Source: a virus. Taken from it: a DNA stretch of 50,130 bases. The notes beneath the pieces were generated by a model, which was not told the origin of the DNA, ran no database searches, and saw nothing but the letters and a program-made list of their open reading frames with translations. Positions 27,545 through 36,300 of the stretch are shown piece after piece. The stretch's first letter is position 1. Each line of letters begins with the position of its first letter. A program made the translations under genes and the position numbers. The stretch covers positions 1 through 50,130 of the IMG/VR virus record IMGVR_UViG_3300045966_000151; one strand, written 5' to 3'.

Positions 27545-29572
27545 ATGACCACCACGGTCGCCGCAGCCGACCGCGCCCAGACGATCGAACAAGGTCCGCT
27601 CAACATCGTCGCCGCGATCGCGCCCTCGAGCATCAACGTCGAGGCGCGCACCGCTGAGGTCATCTTCTATACCGGGGCGCCGATCCGCATGTACGACTGG
27701 GACCGCGGCGAGCCCTACCTGCTCACGTTCTCCCTCAAGCCGTCCGATGTCCGTCTGGATCGGCTGAGGAACGGGGCGCCGTTCCTCGACGCGCACCACG
27801 CCTCCGAGCTGAGCGCCGTCCTCGGCGCCGTCGAAAGCGCGCGCATCGAGAAGGGCCAAGCCGTCGCGACCGTGCGCTTTTCAAAGCGCGCCGAGGTCGA
27901 GCCGATCTGGCAGGACATCAAGGACCGGATCATCCGGAACGTGAGCGTCGGCGCGAACTTCTACAAGTTCGAACAGACCGAGGCCACCGGTACCACTCCC
28001 ATGAAGCGGCACGCGACGGACTGGGAGCCCTTCGAGATCTCCGCGGTCCCGATCGGTGCCGATCCCGGCGCCAAAATCAAAGCCGCCGACACCGCGACGA
28101 AGCACGCGTGCGTGATCGTGCGTCGACAGGAGCTGAACATGGCAGAGGATCGGTCGGAAACCATCGCGGCAGACAACCCGATGATGATGCCGGCGTCGCC
28201 GCTTCTCAGTGCTCCAGCCGCGACATCAGTCGATCCGCCGGAGCCGAACGAGCGCGATGAGGGTGCCGCTGCGGAGAACGAACGCTGCGAGGGCATTCGG
28301 AGTGCCTGTCTGGCCGCGAAGATGCCACGATCCTTCGAGGACAAGCTGATCCGTGATCGGAGCATGTCTCTGGTCAAGGCGCAGGGCCTGGTGCTCGACG
28401 AACTGCGGAAGCGGGGCGGGGATGACCGTGGCCCTCGCTCGCCCAGTGGAGCCAGCGAGATCATTGTCGGGGACGACCCGTTCATCCACGTCCGCGCGGG
28501 CATCGAGGGCGCGCTGCTGCACCGCGTGGCCCCCCATCGGTTTCCCCTCGACGACAGGAGTCGCCACTACCGCGGCATGAGTCTGCTGGATGTCGGCCGA
28601 GCGTTCCTCAACGCCCGCGGAGTGCGCACGAGCAGCCTCGATCGCTCCAGGCTCGTCGATGCCCTGATGGTGCGGGCGGCAGGCCTCCACACCACCACGG
28701 ATTTCCCGGGCCTCTTCGAGGACGCGGCGAACAAGAACCTCCGGGCGGCCTACGAGGCGGCACCGCAGACGTGGTTGACCATCTCCAGGCTCGTCACGCT
28801 GACGGACTTCAAGCCGTCTCGTCAGCTCCAGGTCGGAGATGCTCCCGCCCTGCTCGAGATCCTCGAGCACGGCGAATACACGTTCGGCACGATCGGCGAG
28901 GCGAAAGAGACGATTCAGCTCAAGACCTACGGCCGCATGTTCGGGATCACCCGCCAAGCCCTCATCAACGACGACCTGAACGCCTTCGGTGAAGTGCCGG
29001 CCGCGTTCGGCCGCAAGGCGCGCGACATCGAATCGGATCTCGCCTGGGCTCAGATCACGACCAACCCGACGATGGGCGACGGCGTGGCGCTGTTCCACGC
29101 GGGGAGCCACTTCAATCTGACCTCGTCCGGGACGGTGATCTCGGTGGCCTCGCTCGGTGTCGGCCGGGCCGCGTTGCGGAATCAAAAGGGCATCGATGCC
29201 GTGACCCCGCTCAATCTCTCGCCGAGCTATCTGATCGTGCCGGCGGCGCTCGAAACGATCGCGGATCAGTTCGTGACCCAGATCACTCCGGCGGTGTCGG
29301 GTAGCGTGAATCCCTTCGCGGCTGCCGGCCGCACTCCGCTCACCACGATCGTCGAGCCGCGGCTCGACGTCAACAGTGCCACGGCCTGGTACATGGCGAC
29401 CAACGTCTCGCAGGCGCCACTGCTCTATCACGGGGTCCTCGACGGGCAGGAAGGCCCTCTCGTCACGCAGATGGAGGGCTTCGACGTCGACGGCATGAAG
29501 TTCCGGTGCCGGATCGATGTGGCCTTCAAGGCCGCCGACTGGCGCGCCGCGTACAAGAACGTCGGCGCGTAG
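27545..29572 (+). CDS. Prohead protease / major capsid protein fusion
   Basis: 675 residues from ATG 27545; no Shine-Dalgarno sequence is visible. Residues 20-180: HK97-type protease with PFLDAHHASELSAVLG (His84/85), RNVSVGANFYK (Ser134) and WEPFEISAVPIGADP. Residues about 199-330: charged, helical scaffold-like part. Residues about 340-675: capsid protein of the Mu gpT-like group (TDFPGLFEDAANKNLRAAYE, YGRMFGITRQALINDDLNAF, LVTQMEGFDVDGMKFRCRID). An internal ATG at 28139 (residue 199) has AGGAG upstream and could yield scaffold-capsid without protease. Confidence 0.88.
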   Translation: MTTTVAAADRAQTIEQGPLNIVAAIAPSSINVEARTAEVIFYTGAPIRMYDWDRGEPYLLTFSLKPSDVRLDRLRNGAPFLDAHHASELSAVLGAVESARIEKGQAVATVRFSKRAEVEPIWQDIKDRIIRNVSVGANFYKFEQTEATGTTPMKRHATDWEPFEISAVPIGADPGAKIKAADTATKHACVIVRRQELNMAEDRSETIAADNPMMMPASPLLSAPAATSVDPPEPNERDEGAAAENERCEGIRSACLAAKMPRSFEDKLIRDRSMSLVKAQGLVLDELRKRGGDDRGPRSPSGASEIIVGDDPFIHVRAGIEGALLHRVAPHRFPLDDRSRHYRGMSLLDVGRAFLNARGVRTSSLDRSRLVDALMVRAAGLHTTTDFPGLFEDAANKNLRAAYEAAPQTWLTISRLVTLTDFKPSRQLQVGDAPALLEILEHGEYTFGTIGEAKETIQLKTYGRMFGITRQALINDDLNAFGEVPAAFGRKARDIESDLAWAQITTNPTMGDGVALFHAGSHFNLTSSGTVISVASLGVGRAALRNQKGIDAVTPLNLSPSYLIVPAALETIADQFVTQITPAVSGSVNPFAAAGRTPLTTIVEPRLDVNSATAWYMATNVSQAPLLYHGVLDGQEGPLVTQMEGFDVDGMKFRCRIDVAFKAADWRAAYKNVGA

Positions 29573-29593
29573 GCGCAGCCCAAGGAGACTGGC

Positions 29594-29941
29594 ATGAAGA
29601 CATTTTCCCAGGACGCTGACAACCCCACTCACACGGCGCCCGCCAACGTGACGGCCGGCATCGGCGTGAAGATTGGCGACCAGCTGGTCATTCCGACCAC
29701 CACCGTCCTCTCGGGCGCCCAGTTCACTGGGGTCGTCCGGGGCGTGGTCGAGCACGCGAAGTTGTCGGCTCAGGCGTGGACCGAAGGCCAGCAGGTCAAC
29801 TGGGACGACACGAACAAGCGGTTCACGACGGTCACCACGGGAAACTTCAAAGCTGGCTACGCCTATCGGGCGGCGGCCAACCCGACGGCGACCGGCCTGG
29901 TCTTTCTCTACGGCTCCGGTCTCGGAGCGGCTCTCGCGTAA
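29594..29941 (+). CDS. Capsid decoration protein (DUF2190-like)
   Basis: 115 residues from ATG 29594, with AAGGAG upstream. Pattern VTAGIGVKIGDQLVIPTTTV, LSGAQFTGVVRGVVEHAK and TTGNFKAGYAYRAA is typical of small DUF2190 capsid cement proteins. Directly after the capsid gene, the usual location. It would bind capsomers after expansion. Confidence 0.82.
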   Translation: MKTFSQDADNPTHTAPANVTAGIGVKIGDQLVIPTTTVLSGAQFTGVVRGVVEHAKLSAQAWTEGQQVNWDDTNKRFTTVTTGNFKAGYAYRAAANPTATGLVFLYGSGLGAALA

Positions 29942-29944
29942 ACG

Positions 29945-30265
29945 ATGCTCAACGCCCACCCCGACCTTGGAGTCTTCGATACCGTCTTCGCGACCGAGGC
30001 GACTGTGATCGTCCCGGGGCACGCCCCCGTCCTCATGCCCGTCATTCCCGACGGACGTCTCGGGCAGCAGACCCTCGACCGCGAGGGCGATACGTTCATT
30101 CTCAATTCGCCCCACTTCGATCTCCGCCGCGACGTGATCGGCGACGAGGTGCCCGTCGACACCACGATCACCGCGGCGCGCGTGGAGGGCCAGAGCCCGA
30201 AGGCGTGGCGTGTGATCCGCACCGTGGACCTCGACCCCGAGTACATCACCTGCCTCGTGGTGTGA
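29945..30265 (+). CDS. Head-tail joining/neck protein candidate
   Basis: 106 residues from ATG 29945. Mostly beta, with VIVPGHAPVLMPVIPD and a C-terminal WRVIRTVDLDPEYITCLVV strand pair. Size and place, between decoration and GpZ-like proteins, fit the gpFII-type head-tail joining slot. No firm family signature. Confidence 0.65.
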   Translation: MLNAHPDLGVFDTVFATEATVIVPGHAPVLMPVIPDGRLGQQTLDREGDTFILNSPHFDLRRDVIGDEVPVDTTITAARVEGQSPKAWRVIRTVDLDPEYITCLVV

Positions 30266-30269
30266 TGAC

Positions 30270-30863
30270 GTGATCACCGTCGAGGGCACCGAGCGGATGG
30301 CGGCCAACCTGCTGGCCATCGGCAAGGATCTGCCCATCGCCCAGATGCGGGCGATCAACCGGACGCTCGAGGGCGCGAAGACGCGCGCGTCGGCGGCCAT
30401 CGTCGCGGATCTCGGCGGCGGTATCACGAAGCGGGCCGTCGACCGCTCACTCCACATCACGAAGGCGAGCCCGAGAACGCTCGAGGGCACCCTGGCGATC
30501 GGGCCGTATCGGCGCACGGACGGCAAGCCGCCGCACGTGCTGGGCCGGATCCCGATGCAGGACTTCCGGCCGTACCAGCTCCTGGCCGGCGTCCAGGCGG
30601 GCTCGCTGTTCGCGCCGCGGGCGTTCCTCGCCACGATGCGCAGCGGGCACAAGGCCGTGGTCGGACGCCGCCGCGGCGCCGGGCCGACCGGACTCGTCGG
30701 ACGTCTGCCGATCGACGAGCGGTTCGGGCCGTCGCCGCTCCGCGTGTTCAACGCCAAGCTCGTCGACGAGAACGTGGCGACCGCGCGCGAGCAGTTCCGC
30801 TCGCGCCTGGTGCACGAGATCAACTTCATCCTGAGCCAGCGCGCCGGGCGCGAGGCCGCGTAG
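30270..30863 (+). CDS. Minor tail protein GpZ-like
   Basis: 197 residues from GTG 30270. VEGTERMAANLLAIGKDLPI then AQMRAINRTLEGAKTRASAA and GITKRAVDRSLHITKASP match the prophage minor tail protein Z family, as does the C-terminal LVHEINFILSQRAG helix. In lambda, gpZ acts in tail completion at the head-proximal end. Confidence 0.82.
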   Translation: MITVEGTERMAANLLAIGKDLPIAQMRAINRTLEGAKTRASAAIVADLGGGITKRAVDRSLHITKASPRTLEGTLAIGPYRRTDGKPPHVLGRIPMQDFRPYQLLAGVQAGSLFAPRAFLATMRSGHKAVVGRRRGAGPTGLVGRLPIDERFGPSPLRVFNAKLVDENVATAREQFRSRLVHEINFILSQRAGREAA

Positions 30864-30867
30864 CGCG

Positions 30868-31338
30868 ATGCCGCCGGCCGCCCCGCCGATCCGCGAGCAG
30901 ATCGAGCGCGCCGTGGCCGCGCGCCTGGTGACGATCGTCGAGGGCCCGGACTACTTCTTCACGATCACGCCGGAGCGCCTCACGCGCGAGATGCTCGACC
31001 TGGAGCACTTCAAGTATCAGGCGCTGCTGCGCGAGGGGCCGATCCTCGGCGTGATGCGCGGCTCGGGGAGCACCTTCGATCCCGACTACTCGCAGACGAG
31101 CGAGAGCCACGCGCACCGCTTCGCGCTCTGGGGCTACGTCTACAGCGGGATCGAGGACGACCCCGTCAACGATCTGCTGAACCGGCTGTGGCAGGACGCG
31201 ACGAAGTGCCTCCTGCTCGACCGCACGCTCGCCGGTCTCGCGAAGATGCTCCTCACGCCCGACGGTCCGATGGATACCGACGACGGCGCGAAAGAGCCCT
31301 ACGGCGTCTTTCGCCAGCACTGGGTCGCGCACACGTAA
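30868..31338 (+). CDS. Tail terminator/completion protein candidate
   Basis: 156 residues from ATG 30868. Helix IREQIERAVAARLVTIVEGP then LEHFKYQALLREGPILGVM and SHAHRFALWGYVYSG. The order GpZ-like, this gene, tail tube corresponds to the lambda Z-U-V region, so a gpU-like terminator is the likeliest role. Identification is by position and fold type. Confidence 0.65.
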   Translation: MPPAAPPIREQIERAVAARLVTIVEGPDYFFTITPERLTREMLDLEHFKYQALLREGPILGVMRGSGSTFDPDYSQTSESHAHRFALWGYVYSGIEDDPVNDLLNRLWQDATKCLLLDRTLAGLAKMLLTPDGPMDTDDGAKEPYGVFRQHWVAHT

Positions 31339-31364
31339 AGGACGCGGATAAGGAGAACTGAGCC

Positions 31365-31877
31365 ATGCCAGGATCACTCACGGGGACCCTCTCGCTGGGC
31401 GTCGACATTCTGGACAGCCGGCAGATCGGCGCCGAGGTGGTGAAGTCGCAGGTGGGCCCGAGGTTGCTGCAGTGGACCGTCGCTCCGGGCACCGGTGTGG
31501 GCCTCGCCGACCTCAAGTGGACGAGCCTGTCACGAGCGCTCGCGGCGAGCGCCAACGAGGATCACGACCTGGCGGGGGCCCTGCTGGACGCCTTCGGCGT
31601 CGCCGTCGTCTTCGCGAAGCTCAAGGCGCTCTACGTGTTCAACACGACGGCGCTCGGCGGCAACAGGATCCGCGTGGGCCGCGGGGCCACCAATGGCGTG
31701 CCCTGGATCTCGGCCGCCAGCGCCGGCGTCGACATCGGCCCCCAGAGCGGGTTCGGCTGGTTCGACCTGGTCGGCATCACGGTCACGCCCACGACCGGCG
31801 ACCTCATCAACGTGCTCAACACGGCGGGCGTCACCGGCGTGACCTACGACATCTACCTCGGCGGCTCCAGCGCGTAG
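31365..31877 (+). CDS. Virion structural protein
   Basis: 170 residues from ATG 31365, with AAGGAGAA upstream. Beta-rich: LSLGVDILDSRQIGAEVVKS, ALYVFNTTALGGNRIRVGRG, and a C-terminus VTGVTYDIYLGGSSA. Proteins with this AL..FN.T..G.....VG.G pattern occur in the head-tail region of many siphophages as uncharacterised structural proteins. Confidence 0.7.
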   Translation: MPGSLTGTLSLGVDILDSRQIGAEVVKSQVGPRLLQWTVAPGTGVGLADLKWTSLSRALAASANEDHDLAGALLDAFGVAVVFAKLKALYVFNTTALGGNRIRVGRGATNGVPWISAASAGVDIGPQSGFGWFDLVGITVTPTTGDLINVLNTAGVTGVTYDIYLGGSSA

Positions 31878-31901
31878 CCCGAGCGGGGAGAGGAGAACTC
31901 C

Positions 31902-32321
31902 ATGAGCCAGGCCGTACACGCCAAAGGCACGCTGATGCAGGTGGAGACCTCGGAGGGCTCCGGCGCCTACGTCACCATCCCCGAGGTCGGCGCCATCGAG
32001 GGGCCGAGCCCCGACAAGACCGAGCACGACGTCACCAGCCACAGCACGGACGGCATCCACACGGAGACCCTGCTCGGCCTGGTGAACTCGGGGGCCCTCA
32101 GCTTTCCAATCTCGGAGATCCCCGCCAACGCGCTGCACAAGCAGCTCCGGAACGACGCCTTCACGCTCACGAAGCGCAACTACCGCGTGGTCGAGACCAG
32201 CGGCGAGTTCGCGACGTATCGGTGCGCGGTGAAGACCTACGCGCGGAGCCGCCCGACGGACGGGCCGCGGCGCGCCCAGGTCACGCTGCGCGTGCTTGAG
32301 CTGCCGGCGTTCAGCGATTAA
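31902..32321 (+). CDS. Major tail tube protein
   Basis: 139 residues from ATG 31902, with GGAGAGGAG upstream. SQAVHAKGTLMQVETSEGSG, then VTIPEVGAIEGPSPDKTEHD and VTSHSTDGIHTETLLGLVNS is the conserved opening of lambda gpV-like tail tube proteins. It forms stacked hexameric rings around the tape measure. Two hairpins follow, as expected after a highly expressed gene. Confidence 0.85.
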   Translation: MSQAVHAKGTLMQVETSEGSGAYVTIPEVGAIEGPSPDKTEHDVTSHSTDGIHTETLLGLVNSGALSFPISEIPANALHKQLRNDAFTLTKRNYRVVETSGEFATYRCAVKTYARSRPTDGPRRAQVTLRVLELPAFSD

Positions 32322-32358
32322 ACGACGCGCGGCGGCTGACGCCGCTCGGTGGGGTACT

Positions 32359-32389
32359 CCGGCGCCTTTCTCCTCCTTGGGGGCGCCGG
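32359..32389 (+). terminator. Hairpin after the tail tube gene
   Basis: CCGGCGCC (32359-32366) pairs with GGCGCCGG (32382-32389) over a 15-base pyrimidine-rich loop. No downstream T-run. It may attenuate readthrough or protect the tail tube message. Confidence 0.5.
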
Positions 32390-32460
32390 GGTTCTGAACG
32401 TGAAGCCGGGATAGCGACCCCGCCCTGAGACCCCGGTGGGCATCAGCTGCCGCGTTTAAC

Positions 32461-32482
32461 CCGGCCCTGTCAGAGGGGCCGG
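32461..32482 (+). terminator. Second hairpin upstream of the chaperone gene
   Basis: CCGGCCC (32461-32467) pairs with GGGCCGG (32476-32482) over an 8-base loop. No T-run. It stands just before the strong ribosome site AAGGAGG (32491-32497) of the next gene. Confidence 0.5.
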
Positions 32483-32503
32483 TCACCACGAAGGAGGTTC
32501 CTC

Positions 32504-32911
32504 ATGGCGAAGTCCATTCCGGTCGAGCTCGGCGGCAAGGTCCGGTATCTCCGCTTCAGCAGCAAGTCGGCGCAGCGCGCGACGAACGAGCTGCAAGCCC
32601 ACATGCAGGTGGGCCTCGTGCAACACAAGCTCCAGATCGACGGCGCCGCGAGGCTGATCGAGGAGCAGAACGACCGCGACGGCATCGTGATCTTCCTCCG
32701 GCACGGCCTCGAGGAGAAGATCTCCGAGGAAAAGCTCTGGTCCTGGATGGACGCCCACCTCGAGGCCCACGACTCGCTCCACGGCATCGCGAAGGCGCTC
32801 GTCGACGCGCTCATCGAGGCCCGATGCGTCCGTGAGGTGTCACCCGATCGTTCCGAGGAGGAGCGACCGCGCCCTACGCTGGCGATGGCGAGCCCTCCGA
32901 GGGGCGACTAG
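32504..32911 (+). CDS. Tail assembly chaperone, short form (gpG-like)
   Basis: 135 residues from ATG 32504, with AAGGAGG upstream. Opens with a beta segment (SIPVELGGKVRYLRFSSKSA), followed by helices and an Arg/Pro end. It lies between tail tube and tape measure, the fixed position of gpG-type chaperones. The -1 frame is open from 32836 and continues into 32935-33348, so a frameshifted G-T form is expected. Confidence 0.82.
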   Translation: MAKSIPVELGGKVRYLRFSSKSAQRATNELQAHMQVGLVQHKLQIDGAARLIEEQNDRDGIVIFLRHGLEEKISEEKLWSWMDAHLEAHDSLHGIAKALVDALIEARCVREVSPDRSEEERPRPTLAMASPPRGD

Positions 32912-32934
32912 TTCGCGAGCTTCAGGGGATCGAC

Positions 32935-33348
32935 GTGGACGCCTGGATCGAGGAGACCGAGCCCGTCGCGCTCGGGCTCCTCGGTCTCAAGCCGTGGGAA
33001 TTCGACCGCTGCACGCCGGGCGAGGTCGAGGCCATGCTCGCGGGCGTCGCGTACCGCCACGAGCTGCTCTGGGACATTCTCGCGCGCCACGCGCTCCGCA
33101 CGGGCATGTGGTCGCAGGACGCCCGTCCATCCCTCAGCGACGTCATCGGCCGCGAGCCGAAGCCGTACGACCCGCGCTGGCAGCCGAAGCCATCGGATGA
33201 GGACGACGCCGAGGAGCGCCACGAGCACGACCTGGTCGAGGACTCCATGACCCTCGCCCGAGAGTACGAGTCGCTGGGCATGGCGCAGACGGGCCGGCTC
33301 ACGCCCGAGGAACTCGCCCGGGCGCGAGACGAGGCGCGGGTGCGGTAG
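32935..33348 (+). CDS. Tail assembly chaperone, T part (probable -1 frameshift product)
   Basis: From GTG 32935, 137 residues; the frame is open back to 32836 and reads YAGDGEPSEGRLVRELQGID before the GTG, which looks like genuine protein and supports a -1 fusion with the preceding gene. Core: PWEFDRCTPGEVEAMLAGVA and a charged C-terminus. No classical slippery heptamer was found in the overlap. It helps the tape measure and tube protein assemble. Confidence 0.78.
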   Translation: MDAWIEETEPVALGLLGLKPWEFDRCTPGEVEAMLAGVAYRHELLWDILARHALRTGMWSQDARPSLSDVIGREPKPYDPRWQPKPSDEDDAEERHEHDLVEDSMTLAREYESLGMAQTGRLTPEELARARDEARVR

Positions 33349-36300
33349 TGGCGAACGAAGGCACGGTTGTTATCCGAGTCGTGGCGAGCGGGCCCGCCGA
33401 AGCGGCCCGAGCGCTCGAGGCCGTCGCGCAGTCAGGGGCGAAACTCCATTCAGTCGTCGCGGGCGGAGCCGCGGCCGCGAGCCGCGAGCTCTCCGGCCTC
33501 CGCGACACGGCGAAGCGTGTGTTCGAGGTCTTCACGGGCGTCAACCTCGCGAACGTCTTCCAGCAGGCGGTCGTCGCCATCAAGGACTACGTGCTGGAGG
33601 CCTCGCGGATGGCGCGCGAGGCCGAGATGCAACAGGCCTCCTTCATGGCGCTGACGAAGGCGATTGGCGTCAATGGCGAGGCGCTGGCCGAGCAACTGAT
33701 GAAGGCCTCTGACGGGCTGCTCGACATCGAGGACGCGATGCAGGCGGCCTCGAAAGCGCTGATCGAGGGCCTCCAGCCGAAGCAGATCATCGAGATGATG
33801 GAGGCGGCGCGCCAGCTCTCGAAGCTCTTCGGGGGCGACGTCAAGGCCGCGTTCGACGCGTTCGCGCAAGCCGCGGCGACGGGTCGAACGCGGGCCCTCC
33901 AGATGGTCGGCATCCAGGTCGACGCGACGGAGGCGGCGAAGAAGTACGCGGCGGCGCTGGGCGTCGAGGTCGACCAGCTCACGGACGCGCAGCGAGCGCA
34001 AGCCATCCACACCGAGGCGATGGCGAAGGCCAAGCCCGTCGTCGACAGCCTGACGGGCGTCAACAACCTCCACGCCGAATCGGTCAAGCGGCTCCAGGTG
34101 GCGTGGAAGGAAACGCAGGAGTCGTTCGGGGAGCTCCTCAATACCGTGGCGGCGGCCATCCTGGAGTGGATTCAAAAGATTGGCCGCGAGATCGGGACGA
34201 TGGGGCCTGCGCTGACCGAGCTCGGCAAGATCTGGAAGGCGACGTGGGAGGGTGCGCTCGAGGTGCTTCGTCCGGTCGGCACCGTCCTAGAGAAAACGAT
34301 CGGGCCGACGATCAAAGAGACGTTTAGAGAGATCGCCATCATCGGCGTCGGCCTCGCGGCGGTGATGGTCCCCCTGGCCAACATTACGGCCTTCTATGGG
34401 AGCCTCGCCGACGACCTCGCGAATGGCCGGCTTCCGAACATGACGAAAGCCTTCGCCGCGGGTGAGGCGGCGATGAGCGCGGCCACGACGCGATTCCAGG
34501 AAGCCCGTGACGCCCTCGATCGCTTCAACGATAGCGCCAAGGGCACCACTGAATCGCAGAAGGAGCTGAGCAAACTCGGCACGAATCCGCTCGGCAACCT
34601 CCCGAAGAACGCCGCCATGTCGGCTGCCGAGATCAAGAAGCTGGGCGAGCAGATCCTCAAAATGCACGTCGACTCGGCAGAGGCCATCATCGCCGAGTCG
34701 ACGCGCGCCCTCGAGGCCGAGGTCGAGATCACCAACAAGGCGCGCCAGCACGAACAGCAGATGCTCGCGCTGAGCGACGCCGAGTGGGTGGCGCACATCG
34801 ACGCGCGCCTGGCGCTCCTCCACGAGAGCCAGATGGCCGAGGTGGAGATCAACAATCGCGCGCGGGCGGAGGAAGCGAAGACGCTCGCGATGTCTGACGC
34901 CCAGTGGGTGCAGCACGCCGAGAACGTGCAGCAGGCGTTGCATGACGAGCAGATGGCGATCGTGGACATCACGAACGCCGCGCGGGCCGTCGATGCGGTC
35001 TTCACGTCGATCAACCTCCAGTCGCAGCTGCTCGGCCCGAGCTTCGATGCGCTCGGGGCCAGCCTCGACGCGGTGCGGGCGCGGATGCTCGCGGTGGCGA
35101 ACGCGGCGGGGGGGATCACGCCGGAGGTGGTGCGCCTCAAGGCCGAGTTCGATCGCTTGTCCGATCTTGCGAACGCCCGCGACTTCTGGCGCGACATCTT
35201 CGGCTCGATCACGCAAGGCATCGACCAGGTCGTCAAGGGCCTCCAGCAGGGGACCCTGACGTGGAAGTCGTTCGGCGACATCGCGATGCAGGTCATCAAC
35301 TCGATCGCCGCCGAGCTGATCAACCGACTCCTCAAGCGCGCCATCGAGCCGGTGATCGACGCGCTGATCTCCGTGTTCACGGGGAGCGCAAGGCTCGCGA
35401 CGAGTGGCGGAGGCGCGGTGGCTGCGGCGCTCGGCGGCGGCGGTGTCACGATGACGGACCCGCTCGGTGAGGGCACGTTTACCCTCGGCGGCGCCGGCCT
35501 GGCCGGCGGAACCGACGTCATGGCGCTGGCCGGCTTCGGCAACACGCTGATCGGCATCGGCGGCAAACTCGTCACCGTCTTCGACTCCGTCGTGGCCGCG
35601 GGGCAGACCTTCGCGCTCGCGCTGCGGTCCGGCGGCACGCTCGGCGAGGCCTTCAACGCTGCGGGCGTCGCCGCCAACGTCGGGAAGATGAGCACCGCCG
35701 CCGCGAGCTTCACCGCCGTCGCGGCCGCGGTGGGCATCGCCCTGACCGCGATGCGGAAGGACATCACGGACGCCGGCAAGGCCGTGCAGTCGGCACTGTT
35801 GGCTGCCGCCGCTGCCGCCGCGATCTTCGGCGGCCCCTACGGCTGGCTGGCCGCCGCGGGGCTGGCGATCACTGGCTTTGTCCTCGAGTTCACCGGCGTC
35901 TTCAGCAAGGCGTCCGAGCGCTGGCTCTCGTTCTCGACGCGGCTCTCGGAGACGCTGACGAAGGAGGGTGAGGCCGTCACGGCGTTCGGCAACCAACTGT
36001 CCGAAGCCGTCGACCTCGCCGGTGTCGCCAAGTCCATCGAGGACTTTCGGCACTCGATCGAGGACCAGGCGGGCGTCGGCGGCTTCTTCGCGGCCACGGC
36101 TGGGCTCGGGCCGTTCCAGGTGCCCGGCATCCCCGGCGCCACCGGCACCCAGCACGAAGGGGGGCTGGCGTTCAACTTCGGCCCGTTCATCGACCAGTTT
36201 CAGGCCGGCATCAACACGATGCTCGACGCGATGCGGAACACGATCAGCGTCGAATTCGCCGACGCCGCCCGCAAGGCGCTGCCGGATGATGTCGCGGCCG

